DNA of 64,000 nucleotides from CAMQRS01 sp964370645. Lineage in GTDB: Bacteria; Bacillota_I; Bacilli_A; Erysipelotrichales; Erysipelotrichaceae. Numbering within the stretch: the stretch's first letter is position 1; each line of letters opens with the position of its first letter. The position numbers and the translations under genes were made by a program. The notes under the pieces were generated by a model. That model had not been told where the DNA came from, ran no database searches, and saw only the letters and a list, made by a program, of their open reading frames with translations. The stretch spans positions 6,815 to 70,814 of the forward strand of contig CAYJJS010000006.1 of NCBI GenBank assembly GCA_964370645.1, written 5' to 3'. This document shows positions 54,901 to 64,000 of this stretch, piece by piece.

Positions 54901-55369
54901 TCCAACGAATCCAAACATCACATACCCTACTACACAACCTCAAGTGGAAGGAGAAGTGTTAGAAAATGATACTGAAGAAAAAAGTGAAGAAGTTATCGTG
55001 GATGACGTATTGACAGAAGAAAATGACGTTGAAGACAGAGAGGTTATTGATAACATAGTAACATCTGAAAAAACATGGTCATTATTCAATTTAATCGCTA
55101 CAATTATAGCAGCTTTAGCAGCAGTGATTTTAATTGTAATGAGTCGTAAAAAAGAAGATGAACAACAAATAGAAAAACGTAGAAAAGTTACATTTGTAAT
55201 AAGTATTATCACAAGTGTTGTAAGTATTGTATTATTTGTATTAACACAAGATATGACACAAACGATGATTACGTTTGATATGTATTCAATTTATTTCGCA
55301 ATATTACTTATCCTTTCAATAATCGTATATGTAATACCAAAACAAAAAGAAGAAAAAGAAGCAGAATAA
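48968..55369 (+). CDS. Giant surface protein: MucBP-like, InlB B-repeat and MBG-type repeats, C-terminal membrane segments
   Basis: The product has 2,133 residues as assembled, including a 100-N gap at about residue 1429. It has a signal peptide (about 1-31) and MucBP-like domains (about 178-320). InlB B-repeat (Listeria-Bacteroides, GGW/FxGW) units follow (about 320-400, 690-870, 1150-1230). MBG-type repeats (about 1232-1870) are marked by KTYDGT/KTYDGE and KxYGTQDDTNYxGYT. Then come a Pro/Glu-rich stretch and three membrane segments (about 2037-2060, 2072-2092, 2104-2122) ending in KQKEEKEAE. No LPXTG motif was found; the membrane segments must anchor it. The start codon is only one base after GGTGGGG, which is unusual. 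Adhesion to host glycans is likely but inferred. Confidence 0.82.
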   Translation: MNKKILFSKALIILLVGLVSFSNFNFSTLANEVTKENVVEINNEEDTKTEVESTINMDQTFNSYMGVMPMSLQNDSERILFYVDFIGENELGEVVTLAQDVPFYTGGGVAYPLVDGLGNPSASLGYDGAIFDHWQLGGVEVSLADVNVSYTQEELTQVPFAPKTVTLQAHYLKEAQTMKRTIKYVYLEDGREAYPTYEATLLQSEVKTVTSPVIQGAQLVDPAQSNITLDNTTPDEIIVVYEAAEITPKPYTVKHYFEELDGSFTLDDSKTTVEQGQAGEVSEAVALDIDGFSVTTGISQQIVNIDGSTVVEIYYTRDSSFIIFHTGAGEPMDPISGDYGSTISTPSIPTRDGFSFGGFVGSDGTTIDATLSNFPTSMPANSITYTAVWVGEETTYQIVYWVEKANIYPGQKLDTLDDDILKDTSNYDYYGNGVANGVSGTTPEISAADLDKVKATNIVDSYDQRSSEYATYSWSDAEFKEIQGNGTTVVNVYFTRDLYNFEFSIRSTQQLQSSTDRITYTLGDETELRELVVGDVYSFSAKYEQDISDLWIQPENIQIIKTNPYTSTAKFMSWTTDEDSNLSNTAYYSVSWDKLMIDLLPSSGKTLYFEPQSHRESFITEYTINRYLEVLPGEVGEPVKPEYSAEGEFILGKVDYTYQTNGERFQAKDMEGFTFVDGTEQSEAGDIKVFDFYYERNEIDLVFNMQGYGEQVTTVENIKYDESLIGYEPEEPVHPTLGYTFDGWYYEAEYKTPVDWENDKMPDAGAQLEIFAKWLPPQHEVNFSANGGLLVNEINGLIENQVSIQVGHNETIGDKFSYALQRTGYIFGGWIIDENKNGVKDEDENEYFALGQEIVSDCYVVADWIANLNVKYTVKYQYADGENTYVHEVEIFGAELGEEISAYALTSGELIKKGWPSGYYTPDSFSKTHVIESETDEIVFNYVRSDEYLYTYTINYEDADGNIIREMDTLRTSENHIVEDAPYIDGYRITSEPVVGIELNAASSSNVITFTYSEVITTAVSKVKFYAPDGTLLSHEVSLNTTLGEKITFESIYSNVDVQAIIDNYPDWGIEAPLSDYRIIANDTIFEVRFKLLTVNVDYYSYTGDIIELNVEEVIDEAPSKTTQEGLAAGTHFVKWVDQDFNDISVISESTTQLHAVVTHDVLFMNESELYIGDEIGHNMSVSAPVNPTSENKRFLGWSTTEDSIVADVVFPKTISEPTTLYAVYAKQFTITGVLADGESTSKTYDGTALSLNEENFTVMNGENEVSGVTFKYYADAACTEEITDANELEITNAGSITYYIVAEKAGYNNSPAFPVTLTVNKFAITVSADEKSMVYDAEMPTLTYTVNSEEMPSGEGFTYVVARTSSETAVNVYVEDLTVRATPNAGTDANNYEITYVPADFTITPAGFNITGVLADGESTSKTYDGTXXXXXXXXXXXXXXXXXXXXXXXXXXXXXXXXXXAEKAGYNNSPAFPVTLTVSRREVNVIVQPDSKIYGTQDDTNYKGYTLGSTPLVDGEEINVTIYRDGIGSDLGKYDNVGTYVDSLSATVTSKDGSLNMENYIFPIIPADYVIQNAQLEVGGFDANSENQSKTYDGETLYFNPEDIVTSLDGVDVTTSVKYFELNEDGSFAKEITLEEVQATDVVDSKSYGVRIEAENFEAYETTFEMTIEKRQVEIQVNEDSKVYGTQDDTNYEGYTVGSTPLVDGEEIDVEIYRNGIGSDLGKYDNVGTYEGKLSATISPKGVSLDMNNYTFTVNDANYTIENAQLEVGGFDANSENQSKTYDGETLFFNPEDITTSLDGVDVSIDSVKYYELNDDGSFGKEITLEEVQATNVADSKSYGIRIEAENFEAYETTFQLNVLRRPVTISIANTTLTYGSVLNEVQLQNIMKDAINNATTSENGKAIIDEGDLNAITSGVSRDVYHILGWNDDVVYISFSNGEIVVIPLNGIENTNINNNYAVTVLYGDLLIEEEEITNPTNPNITYPTTQPQVEGEVLENDTEEKSEEVIVDDVLTEENDVEDREVIDNIVTSEKTWSLFNLIATIIAALAAVILIVMSRKKEDEQQIEKRRKVTFVISIITSVVSIVLFVLTQDMTQTMITFDMYSIYFAILLILSIIVYVIPKQKEEKEAE
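52661..53400 (+). repeat. 540-bp tandem repeat interrupted by the first gap
   Basis: The unit starting at 52661 (ITGVLADGESTSKTYDGT) recurs at 53201 with almost no base changes. Sequence before and after the gap matches the first copy. The unit is 180 residues and in frame. Confidence 0.9.
53253..53352. other. Assembly gap 1 (100 N)
   Basis: Exactly 100 N in the second 540-bp unit. The matching interval in the first unit is 160 bases (52713-52872), so the true gap is probably 160 bases or 160 plus multiples of the unit. Since 100 and 160 leave the same remainder mod 3, the frame survives by chance. Confidence 0.9.
53411..54550 (+). repeat. Two 570-bp tandem repeats
   Basis: Units anchored at GATAGTAAA (53441 and 54011) are offset by exactly 570 bases (190 residues). 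Each holds a KxYGTQDDTNYxGYT part and a QSKTYDGETL part. They have diverged at scattered positions, more than the 540-bp unit has. Confidence 0.88.
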
Positions 55370-55391
55370 TAGTAAAAAAAATATTTTTTTG

Positions 55392-55419
55392 AAAGAAGAA
55401 AATTAAAAATTTCTTCTTT
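55392..55419 (+). terminator. Terminator of the first giant surface protein gene
   Basis: AAAGAAGAAA pairs with TTTCTTCTTT across eight bases, followed by a T-run. Confidence 0.8.
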
Positions 55420-55590
55420 TTTTTATGTAAATTAAAATGATTAGTATAATTTTATCTAGTTAAATAAGATGTTAATACCAATGGAAACGTGAAAAGATAC
55501 TTTAAATAAAGGTTTTTCCAAGGTTCTTATGAATTTGAATAGGACATTTTTCCCTTGTTTTGAAACTCAAACAATTTTTGGTCATTATTG

Positions 55591-55620
55591 TTGATTATGA
55601 AAAAAAAATAATGCTAAAAT
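55591..55620 (+). promoter_or_regulatory. Promoter of the second giant surface protein
   Basis: TTGATT and an extended TGCTAAAAT are 18 bases apart, 44 bases before the start codon. The rest of the 294-base gap holds no gene. Confidence 0.5.
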
Positions 55621-55663
55621 CATCATGGATAAATCTGCATAAGGTTTAGAGAAGGAGACATGT

Positions 55664-58600
55664 ATGAGACTAAGGAAAGGGATTTTTTCACTTGCTTTAA
55701 TGACTGCGATGATACTACAATTAGTGCCAACTAATTTATTCGCGCAGGAAACTAACATAAGTGAAACGCCTGTTGAAGAGACAAGCGAAACAGAGAAAAT
55801 TACAGATTTCAATATTGAAGAAGGGATATTGAATCAAACAATTGAAAAAAATAGTGATACGGCTGAAAACTTGCCATCTACTATTGAGGCTACTTTTACT
55901 GCTATCGTAGAAGTAGAAGGGGAAGATGGAACTTTAGAAAACGCCTCACAAGTATCAACTAGAGCTGTAGAGGTACAGTGGAGGGAGATTCAAGATAAAG
56001 TTTACTCGAGTGATGAAGTGGCTACATTTACGTATGAAGCTACTTTGACAGATGAGACTTTAATCGTGGAAGAAGGTGTTAGCATACCTAACATTGTTGT
56101 CAATGTAGTGGAAACACCTGCTGAAGAAACGCCTACAGAGGAAAACTCAGAAGGTGAAACTCCCGAAGAAGAAACACCAGCTGAAGAGCCAGCTACATAT
56201 TCTGGATCAGGGATTGGGAATGCGGATGGTTCTTTAATCTTTATGTCATCAACAATACCGTATCAACCTGCGGATGACCCAACATGGAGATGGGATTATA
56301 CAGAAACTATTAATTATGGAACATTTGATTATACAATTCAAATAAAAAAAGACCCAACATTACCTGAAGGGACAATTCGTGTTATTGAAATAGATATCGA
56401 CCCTTATAATAACGGTAGTGCAGCACCTTTAGATGTTGATTCAGCGGCTTTTGGAGCTGAATTTATTATTAAGGGAAGTGGTGGTTCTTATATTTCTAGC
56501 GATAAACAAAAGATTGTTTTCGTTGTTGATAATGATTTATTAGGGTCAACTTCAACTACTTCGTTTTCACTAGTTAGAAGTGAAAACGTATATTCAGGTA
56601 ATGATACCACTTATTATAAAAGTGAAGTTGTAAACAACATAACAAGAGGAACAATCGCATCAGATATCGGTCTTATGTTATTGAATAACCCAAATGGTGA
56701 TCTAGGTGTTGAGATGCGAGAACACCAAATTGGAACTACTCCAAGTGCTGTTTCAGATGCGACTGTGATTGAGGGTAGTGATGTATTATTAAAACATACA
56801 ATTAAAAGAGATAATCATGGAACACAAGATTTAATCACGAGTTATGGAATGGTAGACAAATACTACAACGAATCTGTTTATGATACAACAGATGTTTGGT
56901 TGGCATCAAATGGACGTTTATACTTTAAAAGTGAGGATGGGTTATCGTTCGTTGCAGATAACGCTGCATCTTATAATTTTGAATTTACGCAGGAAGACCA
57001 TGCACCAATTTCCAACTTTGAGTGGATTATACACTTCCCTGAAGGATTTTCAACAGGTTCTGGTCCTTCAAGTGTGAGTAGTACTACATCAAATAACTTT
57101 AAAGTAACCGCAGGAACTAATGGTATGTCATTTTGGGATACGAAAAGTGGTTACTCAGGCTACAATGATGCAACGCGTGAGGTTGTTGAAGGATACTCTA
57201 AGACTAGTTCACTTTTACTAACTGGCTACGCTGGATATTTTACAGGAGTTAAATCTGCAAGGTTAATAGATGCTACTGGTGCCTACACGGATACAATCCT
57301 ACCAGCACACATATCTATGAGAGCAGCAGGAAGTACTTGGTCAATTTTTGGTCATGATCCATTACATACCTACGCTGAAAATACGGCAAGTGTTGGAGAT
57401 ACAATTACTGCATCATATACACAGGTCGTTGAAGATGAAGTAAACGGTGGTTATACTACAGAAAATAAAGTGCAAGAACTAGGTAATTATCAAGTAAACA
57501 TTGCTGAGTATACTTATAAAGATAAAATTGTGATGGAAGCATCAATTCCTGAAAAATTTAATGAAGATGATCCAAACGGAATGCAGTATAAATTTTCAAT
57601 CTTTAATAATATAACAGATGCTGAGGCGCAAAAAATTGAAGCTCCATATTTCCATAATGATGGAGTCATGACAATGACATTCGACGATGAGAATTTCGAT
57701 CCGCATACAATCACAATGGATAACACGAACGACTTCGTAAAATCTTATCAAGTTTATTATGCGGATGGGACTACTGGTGCGATTCGAAATGTATCAGGTC
57801 AGTTTACTGTCGATACATTACCTAACTTAAATGGTTCAGAAGTTACAAAGGTTGAAATGCATATTTCGGAAACTGGGATGGTTTTCAATAATCGCGTATC
57901 AGGTTTCGAAACAGGAGGATATTTCACTGGTGAGTTCACAATACCAACTGGAGCTAATTCAGTAAAAGTTGATGTTAATTTCTCAAGTGATGGAAATGGT
58001 ACGAATGCGACACCAGTTTCTTTTGATAAAGAAATTACATGGGAGTATGAACCAGGTGTAGATTACTTACATGTGAAACAAAATATACATAATTCTTCTC
58101 TTTTAGTAAATGACAATCGCGATTTAAATAATAATAATTATTTTAACATGAGTTTAATGATTCCTAGTGAAATGACGCAATCTTCAGTTGTTTATAGAGA
58201 TGTAAGAATCGATATGTTTGATATAAGCAGACATGCAGGTGATGAAGCGATGGTTGAGAAAATTCAAGCAGTTTTAGCACAAGTTGGACCTGGGTTTACA
58301 TTCCAACAAAGTCCTTCGGTAGAATATGCAACAAACGACGAGCCTGATGCAGAAGTTTGGATTGAGTATACGACAAATTTAGATGACACGCCACGTAAGG
58401 TGCTTCTATCACAATCCGCAGGGTCTAACGTTTCTACGAGTGACACGCACTATACAAATACATTGCAAGAAGGGGAGTACTATACTAGTTTTGTCTTCTG
58501 TGCAGATCGCTTGCGATTATTGGGGTATGATGTGACATCAGTTACATACGAAGGTAAAAATTATGATGAAGTCGAAATACTAAAGCAAATACAATTCAAT

Positions 58601-61600
58601 CAAATTCGACATGAAGATGTTCCATTAATACTTCCAGAAGAAAACATTACGATTAATGCACTTGCGACTGCTGAGGGATTAGGTGAAACATGGACTCCAG
58701 CCACAGGTAGCGCGTCGAGTGTAAATAATGATAAACGTTATTCGAGTACTTTCGGGAGTAGCTATGCGTACACGAAATTGTTGTATAATGGAGATATTAC
58801 CATTAGCCCAAATTTAAATGGTTCAGCTTTGGAAGCAAATACATTACCAGCGAGTACAGCAACTTATGGTCCTTTGGCGAGTAGTGGTTCAATAACGGTT
58901 GCAATCCCAGGAATAACTTCAATTGGAAATACTTTTTATAGTGATCCATTCTATTATCCAGAAGGAACGAAAGTTTATTTAGAGTTAAATACAGAACAAT
59001 TTAAATATATAGGTAACCACGAAAGTATCGAAACGATAGAAGTAAATGGAAAAACTTATTTAATATATGATTTGTCAGGTAAACAAATTTTATCAAGTTT
59101 GGATACTATATCTATACCTGCTGCTCAATTTGAAGTAAATGGTAACGTTGATGGTGGAGGTATTTTCCGTTTATTTAATGATTCATATATGGATATTGGG
59201 CCATTATTAGACGTGGTAGATGAAGAAAGACCTTATTATGAATATGTAGCAAGTAGTAGTTTGGCTCCTTATCAACATCCTGTATTAAGTGGTTTTGAAG
59301 ATATTGTGCCAGCTGCGACTGAGGAAAACCGTTTTGTAGAATTAAATACAACTACTACCGTTAGAATTAATGCCGTGGATACAACAAATATTAAATTATA
59401 TCCAGGTATTAAAAATAAGGGAGACTATGTTAATACAGTAACTTATAATATACACGATCATGAAGATCTTGTTTTAGGTGTTGATATCGGATCGTCAGTT
59501 AGATCATATCAAAATTATCATATGATTATTGAACTTCCACGTGATGGAGAAGCTTACCAAAATTCAACGATGGAAAATCCGGTGATTAGTGATGAATCTT
59601 TATATTTGAAGACAGCTGATGAAACTTCAGTGAACCTTTATGGAGCAATGGCAGATAAAGTTACAAATATTCAATTTGCAAGTGCTGTATCTTTCTCTAG
59701 TTCGACAACTGCGTCAGAAATTGGAGATATAACGCTTTCTAGTGATCCACTTACTGCAAAATATGTAGTAGTGAGTTTCAACGAACTTCCAAAAGGTGTT
59801 TTCGGAACAATCAAATTGGATTTAGAAGCGGATAAAGATAGTTTATATGCTGCTGAGGATCGTTCGATTTCATACGCAAATGTAGAGTCAAAATTCTTAT
59901 ATGTAGATCCAGAACAGGGAATCTTTGATTATGCAATAGGAACTGCATTCTCTGTAACGCCTGCAGAATATATTTTTGAATATGTACGTATGGCTGGTAT
60001 CGTATTTGAAGAAGATTCAGCAAATTATCCAGATGGTTTGCTAAACAACAGCGATTTTGAATATACGGCAAATAACATAGTGATTAAAAACTTAAATGCA
60101 ATCGACCCAACGACAGGGGAACCTGTAATTATGAGTGTTGAACCAGGTGAAGATGGAACTGGATACCAAGTTGTATTACCACCAGTAAAAGCAGAAGCCG
60201 GTGAAGCAGCTCCATATAACTTGTTCTTAGACTTAGAGGCAATGGGTAAAAGTGGTACACATACACTAACAGTAAATGCATCAGATGCTGTAGATAAAAC
60301 AATTAATAATAATGCGCCAAGATCTAATGATACAGGGATTCCAGTGTATACAGATGAATTTGGTTATACTTCAACAAGAAACCCATTAGAAACAGCGTTA
60401 GTTAGTGACTACGAGTTGGAAAATGGATATGTTGATTATGGAATTTATAAAAATCCAACCGTTACAGTAAACCCAACGAGCACATATGTTGCTGAGGGTG
60501 ATACAAGCACAGTTACTGTAACTGTACAAGGAGTTGGAACGATTAAAGACAATGGTTATGCACCAGTAGATGGTTCAACATATGTTGATGTTACAACAGC
60601 GATGTCGGGTGATAGAAAGTCGGCAACAGTTACATTAACAGGTGTAAAAAACACATTGAATGAATCGGGAACATATGACAGTCTAGTTGCGAATACAACT
60701 ATCTTAAATTATTTTGGTGAAGAAATTACTGGTCCAGTATCTCAATATGTAGTTTACGAAAAGCCAGCAGTGACTTTTTATCCAACGGATTTAAATGATC
60801 CAGCAATAACAGGAACATGGGAAGATGGAACAGTTGATCCAAGTAAAGAAGTTATCTTAAATGAGATCACAGGCCAAACGGAACAAGGTTCTTTATCGAA
60901 TTCGGATGTACCTAAACTTTCAACTACAGAAGAAGGGTTAGCTTTCGAATGTTGGCAATTAGAAAATGGAACAAAAATATACTTTGGTGAAAATGAAACA
61001 ACTTTACAAGATGGGGCAAAACTATACCCTGTATTCTCTGAAGACGTTTTAGTAGATCCTAACAATGACTTAAATGGTGATTTGCCTGGAGATGGAATTG
61101 CAGATGTATTCCAAACAACAGTACACCATGTTGTAACAGATGGAACATGGACTGGAGAAACAGAAACAACAGTGAGCCAAGTGGTTACGTTTATTAAAGA
61201 TAGACAACCATCTAAACAAGGGGTAGCATACTATACTGTTCCAACTGCTGAAGCAAATACAGGTTATACGGATGGACATTGGGTTGGATCTACTTCTACA
61301 GGAGTGTTAGGTTATACAACTAGTGAAAGAACATATCAGTATGACTTTGATCCATATTCGTACAATGTTATATTCCATGGAAATGAAGAAACAAGTGGAA
61401 CAATGAATCCTCAAGAGATGGAATTCTTCACACCTGAAGCATTAAATAATAATGCATTTGAAAAAGATGGATTTGCATTTGCAGGTTGGTCTACGACACT
61501 AGGTGGTGATGTAGAATATACAAATGGACAAGTTGTTCAAGATTTAGTGACTTCTGAAGGAGAAGAATATCACTTATATGCGGTTTGGGAGACAGATGTA

Positions 61601-64000
61601 AATGGAGATGGAACTCCAGATAGATACCAAACAACAGTAACGTACAATACAGTAAACGGAACTTGGGATGGGACTGAAACAACAGAGGTTGTTTGGTTAA
61701 CGTTTAGAGATGCGGATGGAAACTTAAGTGAAAGTGGAACAGCAACTTTACCTGTTGATCCAACAAGTACACCTAATGATGGATATCATGAAGGGGATTG
61801 GAATGCAGATCGCCCAACAACTATAAGTAAAACAGATGGGGCTCTAACATTCACGTATACGCATACACTAGCGCAACCAGAAGTAACTTTAGCAATTACA
61901 ACACCAACAGGTGTTGGTGTTGATGAAGACACAACTAGTGTACATCAAGAAGAAACAGTGGTTATTACTGCAACAGGAAGTTCATTTGGAGCAGACCCAG
62001 AAGACTTAACATACCAATGGCAAGAAAAAAATGCTGAGGGTAACTGGGTAGATATCGTTGGGGAAACAAACATCACGTTAACTACAAATACAGATAACCT
62101 TGGAACGAAAGAGTACCAAGTAATCATTACAGATGAAAGAAATGGATTAACTGATACAAGTGAAGTTGGTACAGTAATTGTAACACCATACACAATTACA
62201 TTTGATGCCGATGGTGGAGAGTTTGATAATGGAACAGACACAGAAACAGATGTGACTGAAAATGATAAAACATTAACAAACCCAACAGAAGAACCAACTA
62301 AAGAAGGATTTGTATTTGGTGGATGGATTGTAGAAGGTGAAACAACACCAATTACATCAGCTGAGTTAGAAGAAAGAACATTTACTGGTGATACAACAAT
62401 AACAGCTACTTGGTTAGTAGATACATTAGTGGATCCAACGGAGACAGATTTAAATGGACCGGACGTGCCAGGAGATGGAATTCCAGATATTTATCAAGCA
62501 ACAGTAATTCATAATGTAACAAACGGAACTTGGAATGGGGCAACAGAAACACCTACAACAACAAGTGAAGTAGTAACATTTAGAACAGAAAATGGAACTG
62601 GAGAGTTATCAACAGATCCAACAGTGGCGAAAGCGACATACACAGAACCAACAGGAACGCCAACAAATGGATATGAAGGTGGAACATGGACAGGTGATGA
62701 GTCAACTGGAACAATTACGTATGAAGCAGGAGTAACAACAGTAACTTATGAATATGAATACGACCCAATTGTACCAACAGTGAGCCAAGCTGTAACAAAC
62801 CCAGGTGGAATTGCACCGGAAACAGATGCAGCGACAGTACAACAAGATGACGAAGTAACATTAACAGCGACTGGAGTATCAAGTGGAGCAGAAGCAAGTG
62901 ACTTAACATACCAATGGTATACAAAAGGTGCGGATGGAAGCTTAACAGAAATTGCAGGAGCAACGGGAGTTACATACGACCCAAGTACAGCAACACTGGG
63001 AGAAACAACATATGTAGTAATCGTAACAGATGAAAGAAATGGAGAAACAGCAACTAGTGAAACATCAGTAGTAACTGTAACACCGTACACAATTACATTT
63101 GATGCAAATGGTGGAGAGTTTGATAATGGAACAGACACAGAAACAGATGTGACTGAAAACGATAAAACGTTAACGAACTCTGTAGAAATTCCAACAAATG
63201 AAGGAAAAGTGTTAGTAGGATGGACAATCGAAGGTGAAGAAGGAACATTTACAACGTCAGAAGTAGAAAGCCATGTGTTCCCAGCTGACACAACAGTAAC
63301 AGCAGTATGGGAAGTAGATACATTAGTGGATCCAACGGAGACAGATTTAAATGGACCGGACGTGCCANNNNNNNNNNNNNNNNNNNNNNNNNNNNNNNNN
63401 NNNNNNNNNNNNNNNNNNNNNNNNNNNNNNNNNNNNNNNNNNNNNNNNNNNNNNNNNNNNNNNNNNNTAATGGAACAGACACAGAAACAGATGTGACTGA
63501 AAACGATAAAACGTTAACGAACCCAGCAGAAGAACCAACTAAAGAAGGATTCGTATTTGGTGGATGGATTGTAGAGGGTGAAACAACTCCAATTACATCA
63601 GCTGAGTTAGACACTAGAACGTTTACTGGAGATACAACAATAACAGCTACTTGGTTAGTAGATACATTAGTGGATGAAGATAAAGATGCAGATCCAGAAA
63701 CATTAGGAGATGGAATCCCAGATACTTATCAAACAACAGTACACCATACAGTAGTCAATGGTACATGGGATGGTGAGACAGAGCTTAGTGTAAGTGAAGT
63801 TGTGACATTTGAAAAAGATGGAAACCCATCTAATGATGCAGATGCAAGTGCAACATACACAACACCAACAAGTACTGGTAACACAGGATACGATAGTGGA
63901 AGTTGGACAAGTACAACACCAACAGGAAGCTTAATGTACACTGAAGATGAAGTGACATTCACATACACGTATGTGGCAAATACATACGAAGTAGTATTTG
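55664..64000 (+). CDS. Giant secreted repeat protein (InlB B-repeats and DxNGDGxPD modules), partial
   Basis: The gene runs off the right edge and crosses a 100-N gap. It has a signal peptide ending at LFAQ (about 1-28) and a Pro/Glu-rich linker with EETPAEE repeats (about 150-178). A large non-repetitive region (about 180-1790) has no domain I can name. Next come four copies of a calcium-loop-like module (DLNGDLPGDGIAD, DVNGDGTPD, PGDGIPD, LGDGIPD, each followed by YQTTV or similar and NGTWxG). They alternate with InlB B-repeats (FGGWIVEGE) and Ig-like segments (SDLTYQWYTK). After the gap the reading frame shifts, but the sequence continues as the same repeat. The start follows GAAGGAG. Anchoring is unknown because the C-terminus is outside the window. 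Confidence 0.8.
62227..64000 (+). repeat. 897-bp repeat with the second gap inside
   Basis: TAATGGAACAGACACAG at 62227 recurs at 63124, and GGACGTGCCA ends at 62470 and 63367; both offsets are 897 bases (299 residues). The next expected copy of the first anchor is at 64021 in true coordinates, and after the gap it appears at 63468. Confidence 0.9.
63368..63467. other. Assembly gap 2 (100 N)
   Basis: Exactly 100 N between the GGACGTGCCA and TAATGGAACAGAC anchors. In the previous unit the same interval is 653 bases (62471-63123). With 653 bases the downstream frame matches the gene's frame; with 100 it does not. Confidence 0.92.

Noticed and set aside
55664..63496. Gene broken by a frameshift near its end
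   Set aside because: The break coincides with a 100-N gap, and the repeat period predicts a gap length that restores the frame.

Overview
The window is the origin region of a low-GC, Gram-positive (Firmicutes/Bacillota) chromosome. Genes left of about 33.5 kb lie almost all on the minus strand and genes right of it on the plus strand, so replication appears to start near dnaA and run outward. The gene content fits a gut-type Erysipelotrichia-like anaerobe. The pointers are AT-rich DNA, T-box control of serS, Bacillus-type neighbours (rpmH-rnpA-yidC-jag; dnaA-dnaN-yaaA-recF-gyrB-gyrA; SRP RNA-tadA-dnaX-ebfC-recR), sporulation genes (spoVT, yabP, yabQ) and very large repeat-rich surface proteins. 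The class-level assignment is inference; no 16S or rRNA gene is present.

Layout. 0-11.7 kb: the 5' part of rarA, mntP, divergent aroK/aroD, a membrane-anchored C39-like peptidase, a mutS-mutL-miaA-nudix operon, a SipW-like signal peptidase, an AT-hook protein and a DnaJ-like protein. 11.4-13.6 kb: divIC, yabQ, yabP and rqcP, with a site-2 protease inserted head-on. 13.6-25.8 kb: an accessory block of a BspA-type leucine-rich-repeat protein, two small lipoproteins and a 2,312-residue GH31 glycosidase with CBM32-like, dockerin-like and cohesin-like parts. 26.1-33.4 kb: spoVT, mfd, pth, a HAD phosphatase, jag, yidC, rnpA and rpmH. 33.4-35.46 kb: a bipartite oriC around dnaA. 35.46-48.6 kb: dnaN to gyrA, T-box/serS, an unknown anchored protein, two parS sites, SRP RNA, tadA, dnaX, ebfC and recR. 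48.6-64 kb: two giant repeat proteins, each with a 100-N assembly gap; the second runs off the window.

The core genes serve replication initiation (dnaA, dnaN, gyrAB, dnaX), repair (recF, recR, mutSL, mfd, rarA), membrane insertion and secretion (yidC, SRP RNA), translation quality (pth, rqcP, tadA, serS) and spore development. The accessory genes are nearly all extracytoplasmic and suggest a host- or mucin-associated lifestyle. The most distinctive observations are a two-cysteine domain with identical 124-residue Cys-to-Cys span in two unrelated contexts (one next to a thioredoxin-like lipoprotein), a repeated DxNGDGxPDxYQ/NGTWxG surface module, tandem parS sites without parAB nearby, and gap arithmetic showing that the apparent frameshift in the last gene is an assembly artefact.
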